A DNA stretch of 64,000 nt from CAKZNE01 sp964485405 (GCA_964485405.1 CAZAJG010000017.1:1-64000), one strand, 5' to 3'. Positions 43,532-54,413 are shown, counted from the first letter of the stretch. The notes: generated by a model not told the origin, from the letters alone. Numbers and translations are program-made.

Positions 43532-46500
43532 TTAATTCACTAGGGTAAAAGTTCCTCTTTCTTCTTGAGTAACATCTTCTATAGTAGAGAATTTTAGGAA
43601 GTATACATATACTCCGGTAGGAGCAACTTCTCCTCCATCAACCTTACCATCCCAGAATTCAGTTGGATCCTCTGTTCTAAACATTACCGCACCCCATCTA
43701 TTGAGTACGTAGAAATCATATTCTTGAATGTCTTCAAATCTTAAACTAGGGCCAAAAGTTCTATTCACTTCAACATCACTACCTGGTCTAAAGGCAGTAG
43801 GTACATATACTCTTACCTTTTGATTCTTACAAACCTGATTAGATAAGCTACTAAATGGCTCACCATTATCATCTACAAAACCAAGCGGGTTATTATCTTC
43901 TACCGCTTTTACATAATAACAAAACTTACCGCTTTCTTCGCCAAACTGTGCTATTTGATCTATGTAAACCGTATCCGTTCCAGCTGTTGAACCAATTAAG
44001 GAGTAATTTTGATTGTCATTTACACTTCGGTAAATCTCATATCTTCCTACTCCTCCTCCCCAATTGATGTAGGAAGGCCAGCTTAATGTGTTACTCAAAT
44101 TAACGTTGGGTGAAGTGTTCAAAACCAAATTAATAACTGATTCGGTAATCGTATCCGTTCCACCGCATAGGTTATTTGATCTTATCCGATAATAATATGT
44201 GGTTGTAGGATCTGCCGAGAAATCACTAAAATTGACTACATATGGAATTGTGGTAGGCTTAGCTACATTTCCAATTTTTTCATATATACCAAAACGTTCT
44301 GTAGATCTTTCAATGTCAAACCCGGAAATATCCGCTTGACCATCTACGAAGGCTTTTAAGTCTATAGAACCCCTATTGTAATTATTCGTTACGTTCGCTA
44401 TATACAGGATTCTAGATTTTTGAGGTACATCCGCATCAACATAAATCGGATTTGAGGTAGATGTAAACAGACCGCTTGTATCCTCCGCCTGAACATAATA
44501 CATATATCTTGTTCCTGCCGCTAAATTAGAATGGAGATGGGAAGAATCTGTACCAGATCCAGCGAAAAGGAGTGTTGGTGGACCAAACCCAGCTCCATTA
44601 TCTGCTCTTAAGTATACATTGTATTCGGCNNNNNNNNNNTCCACCATCAAAACCATTGTAATAGTTCCAGCTTAAATTCACATATCCTTCACAGGGGTTT
44701 AAACTGGATCTCAGATTAATTGTATTGTGTGTAACCACAACCAACTCATCAGACACATTAAGACAACTATCTTTTGACACTATCTTATACTGCTCAGAGC
44801 GTTGATCAGCCATACTACCGTCCCAAGAGTAAGGTAAAGTAAGAGTGTTGATATCTAAAGTATCTACATAGGTCCATCCATTAATTGGATCATTAAAGAG
44901 CACAAAATACTCTACCACATCATCAAAAGCTGTAGGTTGCCAACTCATCAGCATCCTACCTGTTACCGAGTCAACAGATACGCTATCGATCTTCATAATA
45001 TCCGCATTCGACTTATCACTAAACACAGCTGTTTGATAAGTTGAACCTGAAACAAAACCATTTTCAGTATCCAGTACACGAATTTGATATGTAACGGTAT
45101 CATCACAGACACTTACCGTATCCACAAAAGTATAGCTATAGTTTGCCGGAACACCTGTAACCTCTGGAACCGCACCTACTAACCTCCAAGGAGTGCTAAC
45201 AGTTCTTAGCCATATCTCGTAAGAGGCTATTGACGTAGATGGTAAAGGATCATGGAGAGGATTCCATGTTAAAGTTGCAATTTCACTATTTGGAGCAGGA
45301 GGCATTACACCCATACCTAAAGTAATTAGAGAAAATGTATCACTAGGCTCAGATAGAAAATCACAGGCTCCGGTACTTTTAATCATATAAAAAGACCTAT
45401 ATCCTTGACTGGCTAATGAAGTAGTGGTTAAACTATCAATCTCTATTATGCTATCTAAAACAGAATATGGACCGTTGATGTTAGTTGCTGCAAAGATTTT
45501 ATAGTAGTTGAAAGGAAGTCCACTATCTATAACAGCTTGATTCCAATATATACTTACATCCCCATTCGTTTCTTCAAAAATACTTGTAAGTGGGGGTGGT
45601 GTTGGATCTCCTGGAATTACATCAACAATTAACGTAGTAATAGCAACAGCGGGAGCAGGACATCCATCGTCCCTCATTTTTAATGTGAAATAGTATGTAC
45701 TTGTAATACCTCCGCAACCATTGCCTAGCGTTCCTAGATGGCCACAATCAGGGGTCCAATCAAATTCAATACTATTTTGTAAACCTTGAGTAAAACCTGT
45801 TTGAGGGGCTATTGGTGTAAATTTGGCGCAAGTTCCTGAACCTAAACACCCACTACCACTAGAGAGAGGACTTGAAACCTGCAATCCTCCAGCTTCGAAT
45901 GTAATGCTTTGAGGTGTTCCATTAGGTAAAAAGTCAAAATCCTGAGCTTGAAGTTCAAACTTCAACTGATCGAATGGAAACAATTTGGTTCTATATATAT
46001 TACCATTTCTTTCAATCCATGGATAAACTGATGTATCTATTTCAGCAGATGGTTGATTGTTAACTGGACAGTCATCACGAATAGATATAGCAACATCTCT
46101 AAACACTTCTGCGATTAACTGACAGTCTCTCCAAGCCTGAATGGAAACACAACTAGCAAAAGAACCTTGCACTGTACCTCCAGTACCAAAACTATTTACC
46201 AACATAGTTACCTCTCCAGAAACTCCGTCTAAAGTTATAGGTCCATTACTAGCATCTTCTGATGCATCTGGAAATGGAGCCGCATTTGAATATCCTGCGT
46301 TCCAAACGATTGGTGTACCTGCAGATTGAAGAGGAGAAGCCCAACTAAAATCAGTTGAGTCTAAATCTTTATCAGCGGCTAAGTGATTGTATGTAAAGTT
46401 ATATCCTGTACAAATTACCGGTGATCCACCTTCCGCGAAAATAGGTGAATTATCATAACAAGTGGAAAGGTTATTCGGAGCGGTTGCTCCCGGAGGAGTA

Positions 46501-46958
46501 TAAGGATACATCCTTGCTCTTAAATAATATCCTCCTGTATTTGTATTCTGATTACCTCCGGGCCTACAACAGCTGCTCCAGGAAAACTCAGATCCACCTA
46601 TTGCTGGAGTACCGTTAAGCGGTACGGCTCCAGAACGATAAACATATCGTTCTACAGCACCTGGTTCGCCATTAGTTGCACAGGTGATTTGATTTGCAGG
46701 GTCATAACAATCTGGAGAAACATCTGTTTGGCTTACAAAAGGACATTGAATATTTGCCCCAAATGGATTGTTTATCGATTGCGTGGCAGTTGATAAAGGT
46801 ATACCGTTACAATCTCGGTACAATGTCAACGTGAAAATGTAGTTCCCATTACCTGAACATTCCCATGTAATCTCTCCTCCTAGTAGGTGGCTAGCGTGGG
46901 CAGATTGGAATGTAAAAAAGAAGGTTAAGACAAATATGAACTTGCTTATTAATCTCAT
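43532..46958 (-). CDS. Giant T9SS type B sorting-domain protein (copy 1), interrupted by an assembly gap
   Basis: A secreted adhesin-like protein of about 1140 residues. The ATG at 46958 gives a clean signal peptide (ending QSAHA); an ATG at 47009 only adds 17 residues before it. The N-terminal domain starts SHLLGGEITWECSGNGNYIF, a module common in gliding motility-associated proteins, with many cysteines. The middle has fibronectin type III-like domains, and the C-terminus is a CHU/gliding motility type B sorting domain (PTAFRPGSDVEVNRTFGP, then YDFYVLNRWGAVMFRT and APTGVYVYFLK). A 10-N run at 44630-44639 breaks the frame; alignment with the tandem paralog shows that both halves are one gene. 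Confidence 0.85.
44630..44639. other. Assembly gap (10 N) inside T9SS type B gene copy 1
   Basis: Before the gap the protein reads SWNYYNGFDGG and after it AEYNVYLRADNGAGFG; the paralog reads NWNEYVGFPDETGGYDLFVSINNGGGFG (shown in parts). The alignment leaves room for only about 1-3 residues, so the true gap is shorter than 10 bases and a multiple of 3. Confidence 0.85.
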
Positions 46959-47051
46959 TCTATAAAATTTTTCTAAAAGTAACTCTAGAAATACGATAAA
47001 CCAACTCATATTGAGTAATTAATACCTTTCCGTAAGGCAAAGCTGGAAAAA

Positions 47052-47101
47052 AGAGTTCCAACGCTTCTGTCGAATGAGTAAACAGAAGATGTTGGAACTC
47101 T
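47052..47101 (-). terminator. Rho-independent terminator of T9SS type B gene copy 2
   Basis: Long hairpin with outer arms AGAGTTCCAAC / GTTGGAACTCT and inner arms CTTCTGT / ACAGAAG. On the minus strand it is followed by TTTTTT. It sits 10 nt after the stop codon at 47112. Confidence 0.85.
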
Positions 47102-47111
47102 GAATTTATCT

Positions 47112-50100
47112 TTAGTTAATTAAAGAGAAGGTGCCTCTTTCCTCTTTGGGTACGTCCTCTAATGTAGAATACTTCAGGTAATAAACATAAACACCTGTTG
47201 GAGCTACTTCACCATCTACCTTACCGTCCCAGAAAAGGTCCGGATCGTTTGTTCTAAACATGACTGCTCCCCAGCGGTTCAATACATAAAAATCATATTC
47301 AGCAACATCTTCAAATCGCATAGTTGGACCAAAAGTTCTATTCACTTCTACATCACTTCCTGGTCTAAAGGCTGTTGGTAAATAAATCTTAGCTCGTTGA
47401 TTTATACAAAGTTGATTACTCGCACTCTTAAAAGGTTCTCCGTTATCATTCACAAAACCTAGTGGATTGTTATCCTCTACTGCTTCCACATAATAACAGA
47501 ACTTTCCATTTTCATTTCTAAAATCGATAATGTTATCAATAAAGGTCTCATCTAAGCCATCATTGCTCCCTACAAAAGTGAAATTTTGATTATTATTTAC
47601 ACTTCGGTAAACATCATATCTTCCAACTCCTCCTCCCCAGTTTTCGTAGGCATTCCAACTCAAGGTATTCGTAAGATTGCTATTAGCATCTATATTTAGA
47701 ACTACATTATTTGATCTATTACTCATAGAGTCCACCCCTCCACAAAGATTGTTCGAGCGTATTCTGTAATAATAAATGGATTTAGGATTCGCAGAAAAAT
47801 CACTAAAATTCACCACAAAAGGAGCCGCTTCCGGTTTAGCTACATTTCCAATGGTTTCATAAATTCCGTTCCGTTCATTTGATCTTTGAATATCAAAACC
47901 TGAAACATCGGCCTGACCATCTATAAAAGCTTTTAAGTCAACAGATCCTCTATTTAGGTTGTTGCTTACTTGTGCTAAGTAGAGCAAACGTGATTTTTGA
48001 GGAACGTCTGCTGTGATTTCTACTTCATTAGAACTTGCCGTTTTTAGTTCCGGCACATCATATGCTTGAACCACGTATTTATACTGGTAATCTTTCTGAA
48101 GGTTTCCATGGGTAAAACTGAACTCATTTGGTCCCGCTGCATACAGCAATATATTTGGTCCAAAACCACCACCATTGTTAATGCTTACAAATAAATCATA
48201 ACCTCCAGTTTCATCCGGGAAGCCAACATATTCATTCCAATTAATTTCAGCAATTCCATCGCACTTATTTAAACTTGATTCTAAGTAAATGGTGTTATGT
48301 GAAACAACTTTTAGCTCATCAGACTGGGTTCCGCAGGTATCTATAGTCACAATTTTAAACTGTTCTGTTCGAGTACCAGCCATGCTTCCTCCCCAAGTAT
48401 ATGGAAGCACTAAGTTATCTACATCAATAGAGTCTACATAAGACCATCCAAGTACCGGGTCATTAAATAATATATAGTATTTATCAATATCTGGTTCAGA
48501 GGTTAAACTCCAACTCAAAAGGGCCTGCCCATTTGCATCAACTGATACACTGTCAATACCTATTACGTCTTCATTTCTTTGATCGCTAAACAGTTCTTCT
48601 CTGTAGTTAGAGCCTGATAAAAAGCCATTCTCCAAATCCACCACTCGGATTTGATATTTAACCGAGTCGTAACAAACGTTTACTGTATCTCTGTAAGCAT
48701 ACAGTTGAGTGTTCGGTGCTTCTGGAACAGAATCGATCTTTACCCAAGTACCAAGACTTGGTTTAGCCCATATTTCATAAAACCTTTTTGATGTTGCTGG
48801 TAAAGGATAATGTAATGGATTCCATTCTAAATCAGCAAACTCGCTATTGGGCGCAGCTGGTGAAGCTGTCATGGAGAGGTTTATATGACAAAGTGTATCA
48901 CTCTCATTGGAAGGGAAAAAGCACTCTCCCGTTCTTTTGATTAAATAAAAGCAAGAATAACCGGATCCTGAATCTACTGTTGTATTTAAGCTATCAATCT
49001 CAGAAATGGTATCAATCGGGATAAACGTGCCACCAAAGCTTGAAGATGCATATAAAATATAATCTTTAAAATCTAAAGCACTATCCTGCTCCGCTTTATT
49101 CCATGAAACGGTGTAGTCTCCATTTCCTTCTTCAAATATACTTGTTAAAGGGGGGGCAGTAGGGTCTCCGGCTAATACATCTACTATGAGAGTAGTAATA
49201 GATACAGCTGGTGCTGGACAAGCATCATCCGTCATTTTAAGTGTAAAATAGTATGTACTTGTAACACCTCCACAACTACCATCTGCAGCCAAATTATTAC
49301 AGTTTGGTGTCCATTCAAATTTAATATTATTGGTTAAAGCTTGGTCAAAACCTGTTTGCGGTGCAATTGGGGTGAATTTAGCACAAGTACCTGGTCCTAA
49401 ACACCCTGTACCACTAGAATATGGGCTAGAAACCTGTAAACCACCAGCAGTAAAGTAAATAGTTTGTGGTGTACCTTGTCCATCAAATTGAAAATCTTGA
49501 GCTTGCATTTCAAACGAAACTAAATCTCCAGGATAAACTTGGGTTCTATATACATTTCCGTTTCTTACAATCTGATCATAAATACTTGTGTCAATTTCCG
49601 TAGTTGGCATGGTGTTACTTGCATCACATCCTTGAGTTAATAAAGAAATTGAAACATCTCTAAACACTTCTGCTACTTTTTGGCAACCTTTCCAAGCTTC
49701 AATTTTTATACAACTAGCGAAAGAACCTTCTCCTGCACTTGTACCAAAATTGTTTACCTCCATCGTCATTTCACCAGAAACCGGATCTAGAGTTATAGGA
49801 CCATTACTCGCATGTTCGCTTCCATCCGGGTAAGGTGCATTTGCTGTGTAACCAGCTGACCATACTATAGGCGTGTTGGCCGCTTGGTAAGGTTCTGCAA
49901 ATGAGAAAACAATAGAGTCTAAATCTCTATCTACCGCAAGGTGGTTATAGGTAAACTCAAAGCCTGTACATAAAACAGGAGATCCTATTTCTCCGAACTC
50001 TGGAGAGCTATCGTAACACGTAGAGGTATTTAGAGCTGCCCCACCCGGAACAGGGGTATATGGATACATCTTTGATCTAAGATAATAACTACCACTATTG

Positions 50101-50549
50101 TGATTTTGATCTCCACTTGGACGACAACAATCTGACCAAGAAAACTCCCACCCATTTAAAGGTGGGACACCTGACAAATTTGTTACCGTTCCGGTATAAG
50201 TTATTTTCCTAACTGCTCCGTATATATAAGTTCCTGCAGGGGCATTTATAGCCTTATTGCAACTTATAGCATCATTAGGATCTGAACAATTTGGAGACAC
50301 ATCCACCTCGCTAATTTTATTTACAAGGAAATTTCCAGCTGGGGAATTAGAGTTGATAGTTTCTGTAGGGCCAAATAGTCCTAAAGAACCGTTACAATCT
50401 CCATATAATACTAAGGTGAATATGTAATCTCCATTAGCATTACATCTCCATGTAATCTCACCTCCCATAAGGTGGCTGGCAGTTGAGTTTGTTTTAAAAC
50501 CAAAGAGAAGGATTAAAACAAGTGATAGTTTAATGAATATATTTTTCAT
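47112..50549 (-). CDS. Giant T9SS type B sorting-domain protein (copy 2)
   Basis: A secreted 1145-residue paralog of the gene just downstream. The ATG at 50549 gives a signal peptide ending TNSTA; the in-frame ATG at 50606 adds only 19 unlikely residues. Domain order is identical: cysteine-rich SHLMGGEITWRCNANGDYIF module (about 25-330), a CSGGVTSTYYFTLKMTDDACPAP-like segment (about 435), three or more fibronectin III-like domains (about 460-1000) and the C-terminal type B sorting domain with PTAFRPGSDVEVNRTFGPTM and YDFYVLNRWGAVMFRT. Expected to be exported by T9SS and held at the surface. Tandem duplication gives the cell two variants of one surface protein. Confidence 0.9.
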   Translation of the reverse strand: MKNIFIKLSLVLILLFGFKTNSTASHLMGGEITWRCNANGDYIFTLVLYGDCNGSLGLFGPTETINSNSPAGNFLVNKISEVDVSPNCSDPNDAISCNKAINAPAGTYIYGAVRKITYTGTVTNLSGVPPLNGWEFSWSDCCRPSGDQNHNSGSYYLRSKMYPYTPVPGGAALNTSTCYDSSPEFGEIGSPVLCTGFEFTYNHLAVDRDLDSIVFSFAEPYQAANTPIVWSAGYTANAPYPDGSEHASNGPITLDPVSGEMTMEVNNFGTSAGEGSFASCIKIEAWKGCQKVAEVFRDVSISLLTQGCDASNTMPTTEIDTSIYDQIVRNGNVYRTQVYPGDLVSFEMQAQDFQFDGQGTPQTIYFTAGGLQVSSPYSSGTGCLGPGTCAKFTPIAPQTGFDQALTNNIKFEWTPNCNNLAADGSCGGVTSTYYFTLKMTDDACPAPAVSITTLIVDVLAGDPTAPPLTSIFEEGNGDYTVSWNKAEQDSALDFKDYILYASSSFGGTFIPIDTISEIDSLNTTVDSGSGYSCFYLIKRTGECFFPSNESDTLCHINLSMTASPAAPNSEFADLEWNPLHYPLPATSKRFYEIWAKPSLGTWVKIDSVPEAPNTQLYAYRDTVNVCYDSVKYQIRVVDLENGFLSGSNYREELFSDQRNEDVIGIDSVSVDANGQALLSWSLTSEPDIDKYYILFNDPVLGWSYVDSIDVDNLVLPYTWGGSMAGTRTEQFKIVTIDTCGTQSDELKVVSHNTIYLESSLNKCDGIAEINWNEYVGFPDETGGYDLFVSINNGGGFGPNILLYAAGPNEFSFTHGNLQKDYQYKYVVQAYDVPELKTASSNEVEITADVPQKSRLLYLAQVSNNLNRGSVDLKAFIDGQADVSGFDIQRSNERNGIYETIGNVAKPEAAPFVVNFSDFSANPKSIYYYRIRSNNLCGGVDSMSNRSNNVVLNIDANSNLTNTLSWNAYENWGGGVGRYDVYRSVNNNQNFTFVGSNDGLDETFIDNIIDFRNENGKFCYYVEAVEDNNPLGFVNDNGEPFKSASNQLCINQRAKIYLPTAFRPGSDVEVNRTFGPTMRFEDVAEYDFYVLNRWGAVMFRTNDPDLFWDGKVDGEVAPTGVYVYYLKYSTLEDVPKEERGTFSLIN

Positions 50550-50662
50550 AGCGTAGGCGGTTTTGAGATAAAAGTAGTACCTCCATACAGCGAAATCTAT
50601 ACGCATCCAGTTTTGAGACGCTTTGCATTAGGTAAATATGCTTATCTACCATATGAAATTTT

Positions 50663-50705
50663 GAGCTTCGTTCCCTCATTGAAAAGGGGAAACCGTGCTC
50701 TTTTT
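50663..50705 (-). terminator. Possible terminator of the nitronate monooxygenase-like gene
   Basis: Imperfect hairpin with outer arms GAGC/GCTC and inner GTTTCCC/GGGAAC, just after the stop codon at 50713. A following AAAATTT on the minus strand gives only a weak T-tract, so confidence is low. Confidence 0.35.
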
Positions 50706-50712
50706 ATGGTTA

Positions 50713-51654
50713 TTAAAAGGATTGGACTAACTCAAGAGCCTCTTTGTATTCCTTTACCAACTCTTTTACTATCTGAGAAGCGGGTTTAATTTCCTTAATT
50801 AGACCACTTATTTGGCCTATTTCTAGTTCTCCCTCTTCCATATCACCTTGGAACATTCCTTTCTTTGCCCGCCCTCTTCCGAGTAAATTCTTGAGTTCTT
50901 CGTTAGAAGCATTTTCTGCGTAGGCTTTTTGAAGATCTATGTAGAACTTATTCTTCATCAAACGAACTGGAGTTATTTCCTTTAGTGTTAACTCTGTGGC
51001 TCCTTCGCTGGCCTCCACAACTTTATTTTTAAAATCGATATGTGCTGAGCTCTCTTCACTAGCTACAAATTTTGATCCTATCTGCACACCATCAGCTCCT
51101 AAAACTTGAGCCGCTAAAATTTGTTTGCCCGTTGCAATTCCTCCAGCGGCAATTAATGGAATATCTAATACCTCCTTAACCATAGGTATTAAACATAAAG
51201 TTGTAGTTTCTTCCCTACCATTATGGCCACCCGCTTCAAAGCCTTCGGCAACTACCGCATCTACACCAGCTTGTTGAGATTTAAGCGCAAATTTCACACT
51301 ACTTACTACATGTACAACAACTATCCCCTTCTCTTTGAGTGTAGGAGTCCAAACCTTAGGGTTACCCGCAGAAGTAAAGACGATTGGTACGTTTTCTTCT
51401 ACGATAATGGTCATCAACTCTTCTATTTGTGGATAAAGCATGGGTACGTTTACCGCAAAAGGTTTATTGGTGGCTTTTTTGCATTTTTGGATGTGTTCTC
51501 TCAATATTTCAGGATACATACTTCCTGATCCAATAATTCCAAGACCACCTGCATTACTCACTGCCGAGGCCAACTTCCAACCACTGCACCAAATCATTCC
51601 GGCTTGAATAATGGGATACTCAATATCAAAAAGTTCGCAGATGCGATTACTCAT
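50713..51654 (-). CDS. Nitronate monooxygenase / FabK-like FMN-dependent TIM barrel protein
   Basis: A 313-residue flavoprotein of the 2-nitropropane dioxygenase group. Motifs: YPIIQAGMIWCSGWKLASAVSNAGGLGIIG at the N-terminus (shown in parts), VVAEGFEAGGHNGRE with the catalytic-loop histidine, IPLIAAGGIATGKQILAAQ and LGADGVQIGSKF for FMN phosphate binding. Family members are nitronate monooxygenases or FabK enoyl-ACP reductases; sequence alone does not decide which applies here. It is 1 nt after the subtilase gene and the last gene of a four-gene operon. Confidence 0.88.
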   Translation of the reverse strand: MSNRICELFDIEYPIIQAGMIWCSGWKLASAVSNAGGLGIIGSGSMYPEILREHIQKCKKATNKPFAVNVPMLYPQIEELMTIIVEENVPIVFTSAGNPKVWTPTLKEKGIVVVHVVSSVKFALKSQQAGVDAVVAEGFEAGGHNGREETTTLCLIPMVKEVLDIPLIAAGGIATGKQILAAQVLGADGVQIGSKFVASEESSAHIDFKNKVVEASEGATELTLKEITPVRLMKNKFYIDLQKAYAENASNEELKNLLGRGRAKKGMFQGDMEEGELEIGQISGLIKEIKPASQIVKELVKEYKEALELVQSF

Positions 51655-51655
51655 A

Positions 51656-53230
51656 TTACTTTAAAATTTTATAGGTAGAGGAATGATCGGTAACCTGGAG
51701 TTGTAAAATATAAACGCCTTCTGGATAAGGGAAATCTAATTCCATTGAACCGGACTCAATCCCTCTTTCAGACTTATACAATTCTCTTCCATTTACATCA
51801 AACAGAGATAACTGAGCGATTTGATTGATTAAAAAACCATCAAACTTGATAGAAAGCTTATCACGTACAGGGTTTGGAAAAACTTGTGTGGATAAACTAC
51901 TTAGAGGTTCTTCAGTAGCAATACTAAAAAAAGCTGCTTCAAAATTGGGTATTCCGAAACCGTATTCGTTATTGGGAGCAAAAGCTTTATCCGATGAGAG
52001 TTTAATGGCATTAAAAATCTCCATATTGGTCTTGTTCGGGTTAAATTGCCACATACAAGCGGCTAAACCAGAAATAACAGGACATGAAAAAGAAGTACCG
52101 TTTCCAGCACCTACGCTTGTACCACCAGAGTTTGCTGTTCCAGCACCCATTGCCATAACATCTGGTTTAAGCCTGCCATCAGCACTCGGGCCAATGCTAC
52201 TAAAGCCAGCTCTCATTCGGCTTCCATCAACCGCTCCTATAGCTAAAACACTATCTCCATCTGCAGGAGCCGTTATGTGTTGCCAAGCACCTGATCCTTC
52301 ATTTCCTGCACTAACAACCACTAATAGGCCTTTTTTAGCCGCCATGTCGGCTGCCTTCGTAACAATCGTAGTATTTCCATCCATCTCAGAATATGTATAA
52401 TTACCGACCCCTCCATCAAATTGATTGTATCCGAGTGAGGAGGTAATAATATCTGCGCCCACACTATCCGCAAATTCTGCGGCCATCATCCAGTTATCCA
52501 TTTCCACTGCATTTTCTGAGCTTTCCACCTCACTTTTCAATAGCCAATAGTTTGCTTTAGGAGCACTACCTACCAATTGACCGTCAGCATAACCTCCAAG
52601 AATAGATAACACACGTGTTCCATGGCTTCCATCTTGATAGACACTGGAATGACCAGTGAAGGCTTTTGTTCCCAGAATTTGATTATTTGTCCATAAGGAA
52701 TCGAAGATTAAGCCATTATCCGTACCGAAAAAGCCTCCATCAATTACGGCTATTGTCATTGTTTCGCCTTTATAACCATGGTCATGCATGATATCTCCTT
52801 TTACCATCTCTATTTGGAGAGAAGCCAATCCGTAATCAATGGCAGCCGTTTGGAGAATACTACCTCCATAATCCGTAAAATCAAGTTTGTAATTTTTAGG
52901 TACCTCCACTCTTTTTACAAAAGGAAGCATTTGAAGTTCTTGAGCTGAAATTGACTCAACCACCACATAATTGAACCAACGGCTTTTAGCTTTCACTTTA
53001 CCTCCTAATTTTTCAATTTGTGTAATATATGCTTCACTTACAGGAACATCTCTTAAATCTAAAGGCACTCCTCTTTGAGCTCTCTTTTTTAATGCAGTTT
53101 CACTCAAAGCTACATCCGCTTCGCATACTTCCGTTTTGCTGAACTCTTTATCCGAAAGATATACTCTTAACGACTGCGCTTTTAAACCCATGGTAGCTAA
53201 ACATAGGATTAGTAAATAGACTTTCTTCAT
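51656..53230 (-). CDS. T9SS-exported S8 family serine peptidase (subtilase)
   Basis: A 524-residue secreted protease with signal peptide (ending GLKAQ). An inhibitor-like prodomain (about 20-115) precedes the catalytic domain with Asp164 (TIAVIDGGF), His203 (GSHGTRV), the oxyanion Asn310 (VVSAGNEGSG) and Ser380 (GNGTSFSCPVISG). The last about 80 residues form a T9SS type A sorting domain (VFPNPVRDKLSIKF, then FDVNGRELYKSE and PEGVYILQLQV). The CTD implies secretion through T9SS and surface attachment or release. It lies 3 nt after mnmA. Confidence 0.95.
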   Translation of the reverse strand: MKKVYLLILCLATMGLKAQSLRVYLSDKEFSKTEVCEADVALSETALKKRAQRGVPLDLRDVPVSEAYITQIEKLGGKVKAKSRWFNYVVVESISAQELQMLPFVKRVEVPKNYKLDFTDYGGSILQTAAIDYGLASLQIEMVKGDIMHDHGYKGETMTIAVIDGGFFGTDNGLIFDSLWTNNQILGTKAFTGHSSVYQDGSHGTRVLSILGGYADGQLVGSAPKANYWLLKSEVESSENAVEMDNWMMAAEFADSVGADIITSSLGYNQFDGGVGNYTYSEMDGNTTIVTKAADMAAKKGLLVVVSAGNEGSGAWQHITAPADGDSVLAIGAVDGSRMRAGFSSIGPSADGRLKPDVMAMGAGTANSGGTSVGAGNGTSFSCPVISGLAACMWQFNPNKTNMEIFNAIKLSSDKAFAPNNEYGFGIPNFEAAFFSIATEEPLSSLSTQVFPNPVRDKLSIKFDGFLINQIAQLSLFDVNGRELYKSERGIESGSMELDFPYPEGVYILQLQVTDHSSTYKILK

Positions 53231-53233
53231 ACT

Positions 53234-54412
53234 TTAATATTTAATTACTCCAGAACCAATCAACTCGCCTTCAATATACCAAGCAGCAAACTGCCCTGGT
53301 GTAATTGCTTTTTGAGGTTCATCAAAAATAACGTACATCCCATTTCCTTCCCTGTATAAAGTAGCACCGAATAGCGCTTGTCTATATCGTATACGTATTT
53401 GAAAGTGTTTATGTTCACCTTCTTTTAATTTTAAATCCGATCTTACCCAATGAATCTCACTTTTATCTATAAATAACCCTTTTTTTGAAAGTGCTTTATG
53501 AGATTCTCCTTGCCCTGTATAAATCAAATTATTCTTAGTGTCTGTAGCTAGTACGAAAAGGGGCTCAGGTGTTCCGCCAACTGCTAATCCTTTACGTTGA
53601 CCAATGGTAAAAAAATGGGCGCCATTATGCTCCCCTACTACTTCACCATTTTCAGGAGAGAATGGATAGTTCGCCACCAATTTATCCAAATCACCAGAAT
53701 CTAAACCTAGCGCAATAGGAGGCACATTCTCTTCCTTTACTTCAATAATAACTCCTCTTTTTGCACTTAGCTGCTGTTGTAAAAAATCTGGCAACCGCAC
53801 TTTGCCGATAAAACAAAGTCCTTGAGAATCTTTTTTATCAGCTGTGACTAAATCCATATCCGAAGCAATTCTCCGCACCTCGGGCTTATTGAGATGGCCT
53901 ATAGGGAATAAAGCTTTTGACAATTGTTTCTGATTCAACTGACATAAGAAATAGCTTTGATCCTTGTGGATATCTGCTCCGGCAAGCAACCTGTGTACAG
54001 GTTTACCTTCCACTTCGATCGTATCTTTTTGGCAATAATGACCTGTAGCTACATATTCAGCTCCTAAGTTCAAGGCGATATCCAAAAACGTGTCAAACTT
54101 AATTTCTCTATTACAAAGTACATCGGGATTTGGCGTGCGTCCTGCCTCATATTCGTTAAACATATAATCCACAATCCGCTCTTTGTATTGATCGCTTAAA
54201 TCAACTACTTGGAATGGAATGCCTAGCTTCTCTGCAACCAAAAGTGCATCGTTACTATCTTCAATCCAAGGGCATTCATCATGTAAGGTAACCGATTCAT
54301 CATGCCAGTTTCGCATAAAGAGACCAATAACCTCATGCCCTTGCTCTACCAATAGATGTGCAGCTACACTGCTATCTACTCCTCCACTTAAGCCTACAAC
54401 TACTTTTGCCAT
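53234..54412 (-). CDS. mnmA: tRNA 2-thiouridine(34) synthase MnmA
   Basis: Thiolates U34 of tRNAs for Lys, Glu and Gln. The 392-residue protein has the PP-loop SGGVDSSVAA near the N-terminus, the first catalytic cysteine in TPNPDVLCNREIKF and the second in KKDSQGLCFIGK, followed by GQRKGLAVGG and the C-terminal beta-barrel that ends QFAAWYIEGELIGSGVI. It lies 1 nt after the MORN-repeat gene and 3 nt before the subtilase gene, so it is in the middle of a tightly packed operon. Confidence 0.97.
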   Translation of the reverse strand: MAKVVVGLSGGVDSSVAAHLLVEQGHEVIGLFMRNWHDESVTLHDECPWIEDSNDALLVAEKLGIPFQVVDLSDQYKERIVDYMFNEYEAGRTPNPDVLCNREIKFDTFLDIALNLGAEYVATGHYCQKDTIEVEGKPVHRLLAGADIHKDQSYFLCQLNQKQLSKALFPIGHLNKPEVRRIASDMDLVTADKKDSQGLCFIGKVRLPDFLQQQLSAKRGVIIEVKEENVPPIALGLDSGDLDKLVANYPFSPENGEVVGEHNGAHFFTIGQRKGLAVGGTPEPLFVLATDTKNNLIYTGQGESHKALSKKGLFIDKSEIHWVRSDLKLKEGEHKHFQIRIRYRQALFGATLYREGNGMYVIFDEPQKAITPGQFAAWYIEGELIGSGVIKY

Positions 54413-54413
54413 T

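Noticed and set aside
43532..47009. Two separate T9SS genes, one truncated at each side of the N run
   Set aside because: The tandem paralog aligns continuously across both halves, so this is one gene with a gap.
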